In this document: one piece after another, positions 34,734 through 42,028 of the stretch
How positions within the stretch are numbered: the stretch's first letter is position 1
Layout: each line of letters begins with the position of its first letter
Source of the DNA: CAIXSC01 sp046349915
GTDB lineage: Bacteria > Planctomycetota > Planctomycetia > Pirellulales > Pirellulaceae
DNA: 64,000 nucleotides
Reading direction: 5' to 3'
Assembly: GCA_046349915.1 (NCBI GenBank)
Contig: JAXMBL010000008.1
Coordinates: 248,001 to 312,000, forward strand
The notes under the pieces: generated by a model
What the model was told of the DNA's origin: nothing
The model's input: only the letters and a program-made list of their open reading frames with translations
Databases searched by the model: none
Translations under genes and position numbers: made by a program

Positions 34734-35626
34734 GATCGCACCTCCTGGTTCGCGACCACTCGCAATGCCCAATCGTTGTGCGGGTCGGAGGCGGCGGCCC
34801 ACTGGTCGGCGCGCGGTGCGGGGCACGACCAACCGCCATCGGCGTCGGCCGTGAAGGGGATCGCCGCGAATTTCTTTTCCGACAAGACGATCTCGGTTTG
34901 CTCGGGATCGCGAGTGCGCACCATGGCGACTCGGACCGACACCGAATCGCCCAGCGAGTGCGGGGCGACGTCAAACACGTTGGTTCGCAGGAAGCCGTCC
35001 GCGGACGGTCGACCCGTCATGCGGACGTAGCGGACCGAGTTAAGGAGCGGATTATCGCGCGATTCCAGTCGCACCTCGGCCCAGACCGGGGTGGAGTCGT
35101 GGGCGGGGGCACGGACGGCGATCTCCAAGCAATCCTCGGGATCGCTGGTGTCGTAAGTCCAGCGAGCGTAGTCGGATTCGCCCGAGAAGCAAGTAGTGGC
35201 GAAGGGGGAGGCAGCGTCCGGCGAGGTGGGACGATCGTCGGCCGCCAGCGGAATCTCCAGTAGTTCCGCCGCGGGCCGTTCCGTCGCCGTTTTTCGTTCG
35301 ACCTTGGGGTACTCGATCACTCCCTGAGCGGCTTCGTTAATCAGGGTGTGCAATTCAGGGCCAATCAGGATGGCGACGGGGGTGTAGGCCAACGGGGCTT
35401 GGGGGACGAACCGCAGTCGGCCGTTCGCCGTGGGTTCGAGCGTGAAGGGAACCGCAGGCGGTTCCACGGTGGCGAGCACCTTGCCAGCGATGGGGAGTGA
35501 ATCTCGCAACTCGTTGGCATCGTTGCCTTTGAGCGTGACGGCGAGCGGCAGTAGGCTGGACTGGGACAACATCGCTCCCCTGCGTCTCAGCAGGTCGCGG
35601 AACGCGTCGTCGGAAGAAATGGACAT
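34730..35626 (-). CDS. Unknown beta-rich protein, first gene of the sigma/Lon-NACHT operon
   Basis: The 298-residue protein has no signal peptide, membrane helix or recognised motif. The middle and C-terminal parts look beta-rich (for example PVWAEVRLESRDNPLL, SVSVRVAMVRTRD). It has a Pro/Ala linker around residue 150 and ends with a Trp-containing DGGWSCPAPRADQWAAA segment. The ATG at 35626 follows CGGAG; an upstream in-frame GTG at 35659 is less likely. Its last codon overlaps the sigma factor start (ATGA), so the two are tightly coupled. It could be a sensor, an anti-sigma-like regulator or a target adaptor; none of these can be shown from sequence. Confidence 0.75.
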   Translation of the reverse strand: MSISSDDAFRDLLRRRGAMLSQSSLLPLAVTLKGNDANELRDSLPIAGKVLATVEPPAVPFTLEPTANGRLRFVPQAPLAYTPVAILIGPELHTLINEAAQGVIEYPKVERKTATERPAAELLEIPLAADDRPTSPDAASPFATTCFSGESDYARWTYDTSDPEDCLEIAVRAPAHDSTPVWAEVRLESRDNPLLNSVRYVRMTGRPSADGFLRTNVFDVAPHSLGDSVSVRVAMVRTRDPEQTEIVLSEKKFAAIPFTADADGGWSCPAPRADQWAAASDPHNDWALRVVANQEVRS

Positions 35627-35862
35627 CGGCGAGAGACTCCGTTTTGAGGAAGTGATCACTCAGTACATAGGGAGGTAAGTGGGCAGACGCGGAGAGTTTT
35701 GTACCTCGCAGAAAAAAATCCTTGACGGAGATCTTCGAGTCAGGATCCGGCTACCGAGGCGATTCAAATTTGCCGTCCCGGCGCGACTTATTCCAGCAGA
35801 GGTCGGCAATTTGCGCTGTGCATAGGCAAGGGCGAGACTTAGGGCTAGGGAGCGTTCCTGGA

Positions 35863-36174
35863 ATGACTACGGTGGTGGAGCGGGTGCAGTTTTTCAGGCC
35901 TGGCTTGCGGCTAGAGATTGGCGAGTCGCAGGGGAGGTGTTGGTTGACGTTTGTGGTCGAACGAGCTGTCGATCCGAGCGTCGCGGAGGTGCGGTTTCAG
36001 ATCAGTTATCAGCCGCGTGACCGTCGCGGACTCCCCACAGGGCCGCCGCGGGTGGTGTACGAAGATGTCTGGCCGCTCGCCCCGACCGACCGCGGCCCGC
36101 ACCCCAGCGTCGAAGGCTGGCTCCCCGAGGGGCTGCCGCTGAGTTTCATCCGTGAATGCCACGTGCGGGCCTAA
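35863..36174 (+). CDS. Hypothetical small protein
   Basis: The 103-residue protein reads like a compact beta-sheet domain (VQFFRPGLRLEIGESQGRC, then EVRFQISYQPRDRRG and the end LSFIRECHVRA). Third-position GC is high, supporting coding on this strand over the shorter antisense frame. It is divergent from the sigma/Lon-NACHT operon, with a 236-base gap in which I see no clear operator. No family is recognised. Confidence 0.55.
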   Translation: MTTVVERVQFFRPGLRLEIGESQGRCWLTFVVERAVDPSVAEVRFQISYQPRDRRGLPTGPPRVVYEDVWPLAPTDRGPHPSVEGWLPEGLPLSFIRECHVRA

Positions 36175-36193
36175 AGTAGCCCTTTGCGCGAAT

Positions 36194-36215
36194 GTTGCCT
36201 TTTGCTCCGCAAAAG
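36194..36215. repeat. Short palindromic repeat (TTTTGC/GCAAAA family)
   Basis: GTTGCC plus CTTTTGCTCCGCAAAAG forms a hairpin. Related copies with the tail GGCAACAGTC occur at 38818, 58093, 61926 and 62081. Confidence 0.6.
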
Positions 36216-36343
36216 AAGCTGGAAACTCGACCCCGCGAGCGCCGTCCGCCGCAGGAACCGGCTCGCAAGTAGCACCTCGTCAGAAGCCGCCCCAAGCCAC
36301 ATACCCAAACACCTGCGAGTCGCTCGGCAACGTCAGCGCGAGA

Positions 36344-36916
36344 CTACTTCTTGAACACGTATTTTCCGAGCAACAGGCACACCACACCAGCGATCCCCGT
36401 GGCCCAGATGGGGATCAGGACCAAGTACATCGCCGGTGGGATTCCGCCGCCTCGCATTTCAGGGAAGAACACATTTACTATGAAACGGCCGGCGATTAAA
36501 CAGGTAAAGCAGGCGCTAAGCAGTCCACTCCCCGTCTTCGACCAATCGATACTGAAGCGGCGTCTTTTTGTCGGCGCTGTGAGAAAGGAAGGTGTGTGGG
36601 GCGGCGGTTGAACTGGCGAGTATGCAGAGAACGGACCAGCCGCGAAGGGGGGTTGGTCGATTTGTCGCGAGTCAGTCCATTCGATGGCCGTGCCACACCT
36701 TGGACAGAACTGAACAGTTCCCGCAAGATGTGGACTTGCCGAGAAAGAATGCAAGCATCCCAAGCAACTGACGGTGATGGCATTCATTCTCTGTTGCAAT
36801 TCACTGGACGGTGGTATCAAGAAAACACCACCGCAAGACGGACATATTACTCGCTTGCCCGCCAGTGCTTCATGCGCATTGAACGATTTTCCGCAGGAAC
36901 AAGAGGCTATGGGCAT
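36344..36916 (-). CDS. Zinc-ribbon membrane protein
   Basis: The 190-residue protein begins with two zinc-ribbon-like modules: CSCGKSF plus CPSCGG (residues 6-29) and CLGC plus CPRCG (51-75). A Pro-rich linker leads to two transmembrane helices (about 130-150 and 160-185). This design, ribbon first and membrane later, is common in planctomycete proteins of unknown function. No catalytic motif is visible. The ATG at 36916 has no strong ribosome binding site. It is convergent with the small gene at 35863. Confidence 0.8.
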   Translation of the reverse strand: MPIASCSCGKSFNAHEALAGKRVICPSCGGVFLIPPSSELQQRMNAITVSCLGCLHSFSASPHLAGTVQFCPRCGTAIEWTDSRQIDQPPFAAGPFSAYSPVQPPPHTPSFLTAPTKRRRFSIDWSKTGSGLLSACFTCLIAGRFIVNVFFPEMRGGGIPPAMYLVLIPIWATGIAGVVCLLLGKYVFKK

Positions 36917-37080
36917 GGATAGCTCACTTCATGAAGCGGACGCTGCAAATCACACAAGTGATTGCCCCCCCCGCGCGGTTGGGCGGCGGACGCTAATGTA
37001 ACTCCTTCTCCGCGTCGTTGCCAGTTTTGCTAGGCCGAGGAGCTGGTAGAATCATCGGCATGAGAGTATTGCCCCTCAAG

Positions 37081-37358
37081 CCGGAGGCTTGATAGCCATT
37101 AGCCGGTGGTTGAGCGCAGCGACACCACCGGTTCACTTCACCCGCACGACGTCAACACAGCGCGTGTAGTTCTGGAAGGCACGTCAAAACGAGCGTCGCA
37201 AGAAAACGGCTTTCCTGTCCTGTCCGTTAGTTCATCCACCACGTCTAACTGCTGCTGAGTTTTGATTGATTCCCGAGGGGAGGTATTGCTGGCCGCGATG
37301 CCTCCATCCGGTGGTGTCGCTGCGCTCAACCACCGGCTGATGGCCGAGAACCCTCCGG
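37081..37358. mobile_element. MITE-like element with 51 bp imperfect terminal inverted repeats
   Basis: Bases 37081-37131 and the reverse complement of 37308-37358 agree at most positions over 51 bases. Shared blocks include GCCGGTGGTTGAGCGC and GACACCACCGG. The 176 bases between contain only short frames without coding character. A non-autonomous element or a structured RNA are both possible. The rest of the 36917-37511 gap shows no gene. Confidence 0.6.
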
Positions 37359-37511
37359 GTTCGTTATACCCGGATGCAAAATCTATTCGCCTCGGCGGCT
37401 TCTCAAGGACAAGGCCGTTCACTGCGATGCGAACTCGCGAGCAACTTGGTTTGCGGCGCTGCGATTGCGACAGTGTTTGCTGGTTCTGTCATCAATCCCA
37501 ATCCGTCAGCG

Positions 37512-37937
37512 TCAATCTTCGTCTTCGATCCAGAACACACCTACTCGATGCTCATGAAGCACCAGTATGCCCGCATCGAAAGTCGACTCGGTGGCCGGCG
37601 TCCAAATGCCAATTCGTCCGTCGCTGGTCGGATTGTCATCAGGCCAATCGCCGTTCGTAAAGTATCTCGCCCCCTCCGAGAACTGCCGCACAAACTCGCT
37701 CGATATCTCGGCCGCGTCCTGCGCCGTATCGGCCGCGGCATGGTAGGCCAGATCCCGTTCGAGTATCGATCGGAGAATCGTCGCGGCTCTTGGCGAGTCA
37801 ACCTCGCGCCACGCGTTTCCCAGGGTGCGCAGGCCGAATAGACAGGCGACGTCGTCAGCGGTCCGACAACGGCCGCAAGCGTAGATCGCGCCCAGTCTAA
37901 CCCCGGCTCTTGCCAGCAGATGTTGTAACTTCGCCAT
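37512..37937 (-). CDS. Hypothetical protein
   Basis: The 141-residue frame reads as a soluble mixed alpha/beta protein. A helical first half includes AKLQHLLARAGV and DVACLFGLRTLGNAWREV; an acidic C-terminus ends VFWIEDED. No family, motif or signal is recognised. I use the ATG at 37937 because a longer frame would overlap the upstream gene. It lies 40 bases downstream of the gene at 37978-38577 on the same strand, so the two are probably cotranscribed. Confidence 0.55.
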   Translation of the reverse strand: MAKLQHLLARAGVRLGAIYACGRCRTADDVACLFGLRTLGNAWREVDSPRAATILRSILERDLAYHAAADTAQDAAEISSEFVRQFSEGARYFTNGDWPDDNPTSDGRIGIWTPATESTFDAGILVLHEHRVGVFWIEDED

Positions 37938-37977
37938 CAGTTTAGATCGTGCACCGTATGTCAGCGAACGCCATCGA

Positions 37978-38577
37978 TTATGTCTCTGCCTTGGGCGTGA
38001 ACTGCCTATAGCCAGCATTGTACTTGGCGCGATTGGTCTTGAACGGCCCTGGTTGAAGACTCGACGTGTCCAGCACCAGGGCCAGTCGAGCTATGACGGA
38101 TTCGGCGGTGTCGGCGCCGGAAAAATGGACCTGAACGCCAGTGAAGGGCGCCTCTGCCTGAACACGGAATTCCTCACCTTCCTCGCTCGCCCCCTCTACC
38201 GAAACCTGAAAGCACAACCCGTCTCGACGGCCAATCGATACCTTGGCTTCGCGAATCAGTTTGTGGTCCCAGACATAGGTCATTCCGTAACGATCGCCGG
38301 TTTCCGGTCGGAGGGGCGTGTGCCATTCGGCCGATTGCCCAGCGAGCTCAGGCCAGCTCTTCGGCGTTATGGGAAGGTCGTTAATGTCAATGGATGGCGC
38401 GATGAGGTCGCCATTTACTTCGCGTTCATCAGCTTCAAGTTCCAGCGACCACGACAGCGCCTTACCAGCTCCCTTGTTGCACTGATCGCACCACACTGGG
38501 TCAGCGAGAGAGGCCGAGAGTCTGGCATGGGCCACAGGAAATTCGTGGCCATTAAACTTGAAGACGTTGGCTGACAA
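37978..38577 (-). CDS. Hypothetical beta-rich protein, probable TTG start
   Basis: The protein is 199 residues from a TTG at 38577, which has AAGGAG six bases upstream; a TTG further up at 38595 would place that site inside the gene. The protein contains a single CDQC-type motif (WCDQCNKGAG) and otherwise looks like a beta-sheet domain with acidic loops (VEGASEEGEEFRVQAEAPF). No signal peptide. No family recognised. It appears to be first of a two-gene unit with 37512-37937. Confidence 0.6.
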   Translation of the reverse strand: MSANVFKFNGHEFPVAHARLSASLADPVWCDQCNKGAGKALSWSLELEADEREVNGDLIAPSIDINDLPITPKSWPELAGQSAEWHTPLRPETGDRYGMTYVWDHKLIREAKVSIGRRDGLCFQVSVEGASEEGEEFRVQAEAPFTGVQVHFSGADTAESVIARLALVLDTSSLQPGPFKTNRAKYNAGYRQFTPKAET

Positions 38578-38650
38578 TGAAATCTCCTTGAACAATTAGG
38601 GCGTTATCGCTCGTCGTGCGGCGCTGGAACGTGAAGCCGGTTAAACTCAC

Positions 38651-38685
38651 CCGCCGAGGCGACTCGCTGCCATGCGCCTCGGCGG
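38651..38685. repeat. Perfect inverted repeat, 11 bp arms
   Basis: CCGCCGAGGCG (38651-38661) pairs with CGCCTCGGCGG (38675-38685). There is no T-tract, so it is not a clear terminator. A GC-rich relative of the GGCAACAGTC family lies at 38818-38847. The rest of the 38578-38925 gap shows no gene. Confidence 0.6.
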
Positions 38686-38925
38686 TCATTCTGTCGGTTG
38701 AGGAATGTATCGCGTAAATCTCGATTCCGTGACGAAGGTCCGCGAAGCCAAGTATAGACGCGCCTCGACAAACAGGACGTCTCGCTGGCGAGGCGGCGCT
38801 CGCGGGGCGACGGGTTCGCTCCTTTGGCGGAGCCGAAGGCGACAGTCCTGCCGGTTGTCGGTCGCGCCGTACTCTGCTAACACTGGCGAATTGAAACCGT
38901 GATCCAGAACAGGGAGTCGATTATC

Positions 38926-40911
38926 ATGGATAGGCGCCATTCTAGCTGGAACCATCTCACTCGGCGCGCCGCCAGTTGGCTGAGCTTTTTCGTCTGCGTA
39001 ACGTTCACTCTGTCGTCGTTGCACGCCGTCGACCCAGCGGCTAAAGCCGCGCCGAAGTTTCGTAATCGGTTGGCGAAAGAGACCAGTCCATACTTGCTGT
39101 TGCACGCCCACAATCCGGTCGATTGGTATCCGTGGGGCGAAGAGGCGTTGGCGAAGGCCAAACGCGAGGGAAAACCGATCTTGCTGTCGATCGGCTACTC
39201 GAGTTGCCATTGGTGCCATGTGATGGAACGCGAGTCGTTTCTGGATGAAGAAATCGCCGGGGTGCTGAATAAGCACTTCGTCTGCATCAAGGTCGATCGC
39301 GAAGAGCGGCCCGATGTCGACTCGGTCTACATGACGGCTCTGCACGTCTTCAATCGCTTGACCGGGAATGGGCGAGGCGGTGGGTGGCCGCTCACCATGT
39401 TTTTGACTCCCGACGCCGAGCCGTTTTTTGGCGGGACTTACTTTCCGGCTCGCGATGGCGATCGAGGCGCCCGCATGGGCTTCCTCACACTCACTCAGCG
39501 GATCGCCGACCTCTGGGAGAAGAACGCGGAAAAGCTGTGGGCGGACGGGAAGACGCTGGCGAGTTACGTGAAGCAGGAACTGGAGCAGCCGCGAGCCGCG
39601 GTGAAGCCGATCGAGTTTGGACCGCAGTTGTTGGACGAAGTGTCGGCGTCGTTACGCGAGCAATACGACGAGACGTATGGCGGGTTTGGTTTTCGGGAAG
39701 AAGCGCCGGACCGGCCGAAATTCCCCGAGCCCTCGAATCTGTTGTTTCTGGCCGCGCGTGCTCGACATTTGAAAGCCGCCAAGGCCGACCCTGCCCCTGC
39801 GCTCGCTCCCCTGACTCACACGTTGGACCAAATGGCGCGGGGCGGCATTCGTGATCATCTGGGAGGTGGTTTTCATCGGTACAGCGTCGATCGTTTCTGG
39901 CGGATTCCGCACTTCGAGAAGATGCTGTACGACAACGCTCAACTGATCACCGCGTACGCGGAAGGGTACGAGCTGACGGGGCGGGAGGATTTTCGTCGAG
40001 TGGTACGCGAGATTATCGAGTTTTCTCAGCGGGAATTGCTCGATCCCCAGGGTGGCTTCTACGCCGCGCTCGACGCCGAATCCGAGGGGGAAGAAGGGCG
40101 GTTTTATCGCTGGGAACTCGAGTCGGCGCGGAAGTTGTTGGCGGACGACGAGTGGCAGCGGTTCGCGGCAGCGTACGGGTTCGCGGGCGAGCCCAACTTT
40201 GAGGAAAAGTACTTTGTGCCTCAGTTCGGCGAATCGGCGCTGAAGTTAGCCGAGGCGCGTGGGGAGACGTTCGCGGCGTTTGACGATGGATTGCGGCCGG
40301 TGCGGGCGAAGCTCTTGGCCGAGCGGGAACGTCGCAAGCGACCCTTGACCGATACGAAGGTGTTGGCGAGTTGGAATGGGTTGATGGTCCGCGGCTTGGC
40401 GGACGCGGGCCGCATCCTGGGCGACTCGAAGGATATCGCGGCGGCGGCCAAAACGGCCGACTTCGTATTAGGGAAGATGCGGTTGCCCGACGGCCGGTTG
40501 GCTCGTACCTGGAGCCAAGGGGAGGCTCGGTTGGCGGCTTACTTGGATGACTATGCGTTTGTCGTCGACGGTCTGATTGCCCTGCATCGAGCGACCGGGG
40601 ACGCTCGCTGGCTGGACGAGGCGGACAAGTTGCAGCAAGAGCAGGATCGTCTGTTCGCGGACGAGAAGCGTGGGGGCTACTTCTTTACGGCTCACGACCA
40701 TGAATCGCTGTTGGCGCGAGCGAAAGAGGTGACCGACGGCGCCGAGCCGGCGGGCAATTCGGTGGCCGCTTGCAATCTGGTGTACTTGGCAAAAGCCAAG
40801 CAAAAGCCCGAGTATGCCGCACGCGCGAAGAAGTGCGTCGAGTCGGCGGCGCTCCTGTGGTCGGTAGCCCCCGGCAGCATGCCGCGGCTGGCCCTGGCGA
40901 TTGCTCCCTGA
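38926..40911 (+). CDS. DUF255 thioredoxin-fold protein (YyaL-like)
   Basis: The protein is 661 residues from the ATG at 38926 (GGGAG upstream). After a signal or Tat-like N-terminus (HLTRRAASWLSFF) comes the DUF255 thioredoxin fold: KETSPYLLLHAHNPVDWYPW, then YSSCHWCHVMERESF with a CHWC redox pair, and VDREERPD. The C-terminal two thirds form an alpha/alpha barrel related to AGE-type sugar epimerases (GGFHRYSVD, HFEKMLYDNAQL, YFFTAHDHE). The family is common but its reaction is not settled; a redox or sugar-modifying role in the periplasm is inferred. A tandem REP array begins just after its stop. Confidence 0.92.
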   Translation: MDRRHSSWNHLTRRAASWLSFFVCVTFTLSSLHAVDPAAKAAPKFRNRLAKETSPYLLLHAHNPVDWYPWGEEALAKAKREGKPILLSIGYSSCHWCHVMERESFLDEEIAGVLNKHFVCIKVDREERPDVDSVYMTALHVFNRLTGNGRGGGWPLTMFLTPDAEPFFGGTYFPARDGDRGARMGFLTLTQRIADLWEKNAEKLWADGKTLASYVKQELEQPRAAVKPIEFGPQLLDEVSASLREQYDETYGGFGFREEAPDRPKFPEPSNLLFLAARARHLKAAKADPAPALAPLTHTLDQMARGGIRDHLGGGFHRYSVDRFWRIPHFEKMLYDNAQLITAYAEGYELTGREDFRRVVREIIEFSQRELLDPQGGFYAALDAESEGEEGRFYRWELESARKLLADDEWQRFAAAYGFAGEPNFEEKYFVPQFGESALKLAEARGETFAAFDDGLRPVRAKLLAERERRKRPLTDTKVLASWNGLMVRGLADAGRILGDSKDIAAAAKTADFVLGKMRLPDGRLARTWSQGEARLAAYLDDYAFVVDGLIALHRATGDARWLDEADKLQQEQDRLFADEKRGGYFFTAHDHESLLARAKEVTDGAEPAGNSVAACNLVYLAKAKQKPEYAARAKKCVESAALLWSVAPGSMPRLALAIAP

Positions 40912-40914
40912 TCG

Positions 40915-41200
40915 CGACGTTTGTTCGTGCGCAGGCTGTTCCGCTCGCGAAGCGAGCGGGCTACGTAGCCCGCTCGCTTCGCGAGACGATCAGCCGCGTT
41001 GCGTGCGCCCGGCTTGAGCGGTGATTTCGACGTTTGTTCGTACGCAGGCTATTCCGCTCGCGAAGCGAGCGGGCTACGTAGCCGTCTCGCTTCGCGAGAT
41101 GATCAGCCGCGTTGCGTGCGCCCGGCTTGTGCGGTGATTTCGACGCTTGTTCGTGCGCAGGCTGTTCCGCTCGCGAAGCGAGCGGGCTACAACGACGCAA
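40915..41200. repeat. Tandem REP-pair repeats, 113 bp period
   Basis: Two full units and one partial unit start at 40915, 41028 and 41141. Each contains the hairpin CTCGCgaaGCGAG plus CGGGCTAC. In the first two it is joined head to head with GTAG-CCCG/CGTC and an inverse CTCGCttcGCGAG hairpin. The third ends at CTAC, which coincides with the stop codon of the gene at 41187. Confidence 0.88.
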
Positions 41201-41930
41201 TATCCGCTCGCGCCAAAGTGCCGCGATACAAGGCTGTCGCCACCAAGGCCACGTTGCAGCCGTGGCGTTGTAAATCCCAAAGATCATCGACTCCTCGCAC
41301 GCCGCCTCCCGCGAGTAGCTCGACGTCAGGCGCCAATTCTCGAAACCGCGACAACCACCGCGAAGTCCCCACGCCGCTCGCAACACCCACTCGCCGTAAA
41401 TCAAGCGTTAACACGCGACGAAATCCTGCATCAATGACGCACGAGAAAAGCTGTTCGGCGGAAAGCGATTGCAGTTCCTCGGCCCCACAGATCGGGCGGC
41501 TATCGCGAAAGTCGAGACTAAAGACAGGCCGTGAATTGGCCAGTCGCTGGCCCAGTCCTTGCATCGCCGCATGACTCTCAATCGACTCCAATCCCACAAT
41601 CCAATCGAGCCGCCCTGTTCGAGCCGCGCGACAGTCGGACAGTGCGGCGAGTGAATCGACGGACCGAATGCCTGGGTCAACGATCAGGTGGAAACCTGCC
41701 TCGGACAACTGATCGTATACTCGCAGCGCGGGAACGCCCTGCTGGATGGCCGTGAGATCAGCCAAGTAGAGTTCGCTTAGGCCAAAGTGCTCGTGATACC
41801 ACTGCGCGACGGCCAAGGGAGTCGGGACATCAAGACCATGGAGCCGCAGTGGTGCATAGCGAGCACGATCGCCCGCGACCGCGTGGACGGCCAGAGAGTC
41901 TAACAGGTCGATTACTGGCACAACTCGCAT
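41187..41930 (-). CDS. HisA/HisF-like TIM-barrel protein
   Basis: The protein is 247 residues from the ATG at 41930 (a longer frame reaches 42011 without a ribosome binding site). VVPVIDLLDSLAVHAVAGDR matches the HisA start, with D-x-x-x-x-x-V and the phosphate-binding end ELLAGGGVRGVDDL. The middle part departs from true HisA. Such HisA-like proteins occur in the tetrahydromethanopterin-linked C1 gene set of methylotrophs and planctomycetes, so cofactor synthesis is a plausible role; histidine synthesis is the alternative. No neighbour supports either. Its TAG stop is part of a REP element. Confidence 0.75.
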   Translation of the reverse strand: MRVVPVIDLLDSLAVHAVAGDRARYAPLRLHGLDVPTPLAVAQWYHEHFGLSELYLADLTAIQQGVPALRVYDQLSEAGFHLIVDPGIRSVDSLAALSDCRAARTGRLDWIVGLESIESHAAMQGLGQRLANSRPVFSLDFRDSRPICGAEELQSLSAEQLFSCVIDAGFRRVLTLDLRRVGVASGVGTSRWLSRFRELAPDVELLAGGGVRGVDDLWDLQRHGCNVALVATALYRGTLARADIASL

Positions 41931-42028
41931 GCGTTCCCAGCGTGCGGGCGGCGTACCGAGAAATTTTCCGCGAGCGACAAGTTGGTCGCGGAGGTATCCA
42001 CCATCTACCATTTATTGACGCTTGCCGA

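Noticed and set aside
38686..39345. Minus-strand frame of 219 codons
   Set aside because: It overlaps the start of the DUF255 gene, which carries the CHWC motif and a good ribosome binding site.
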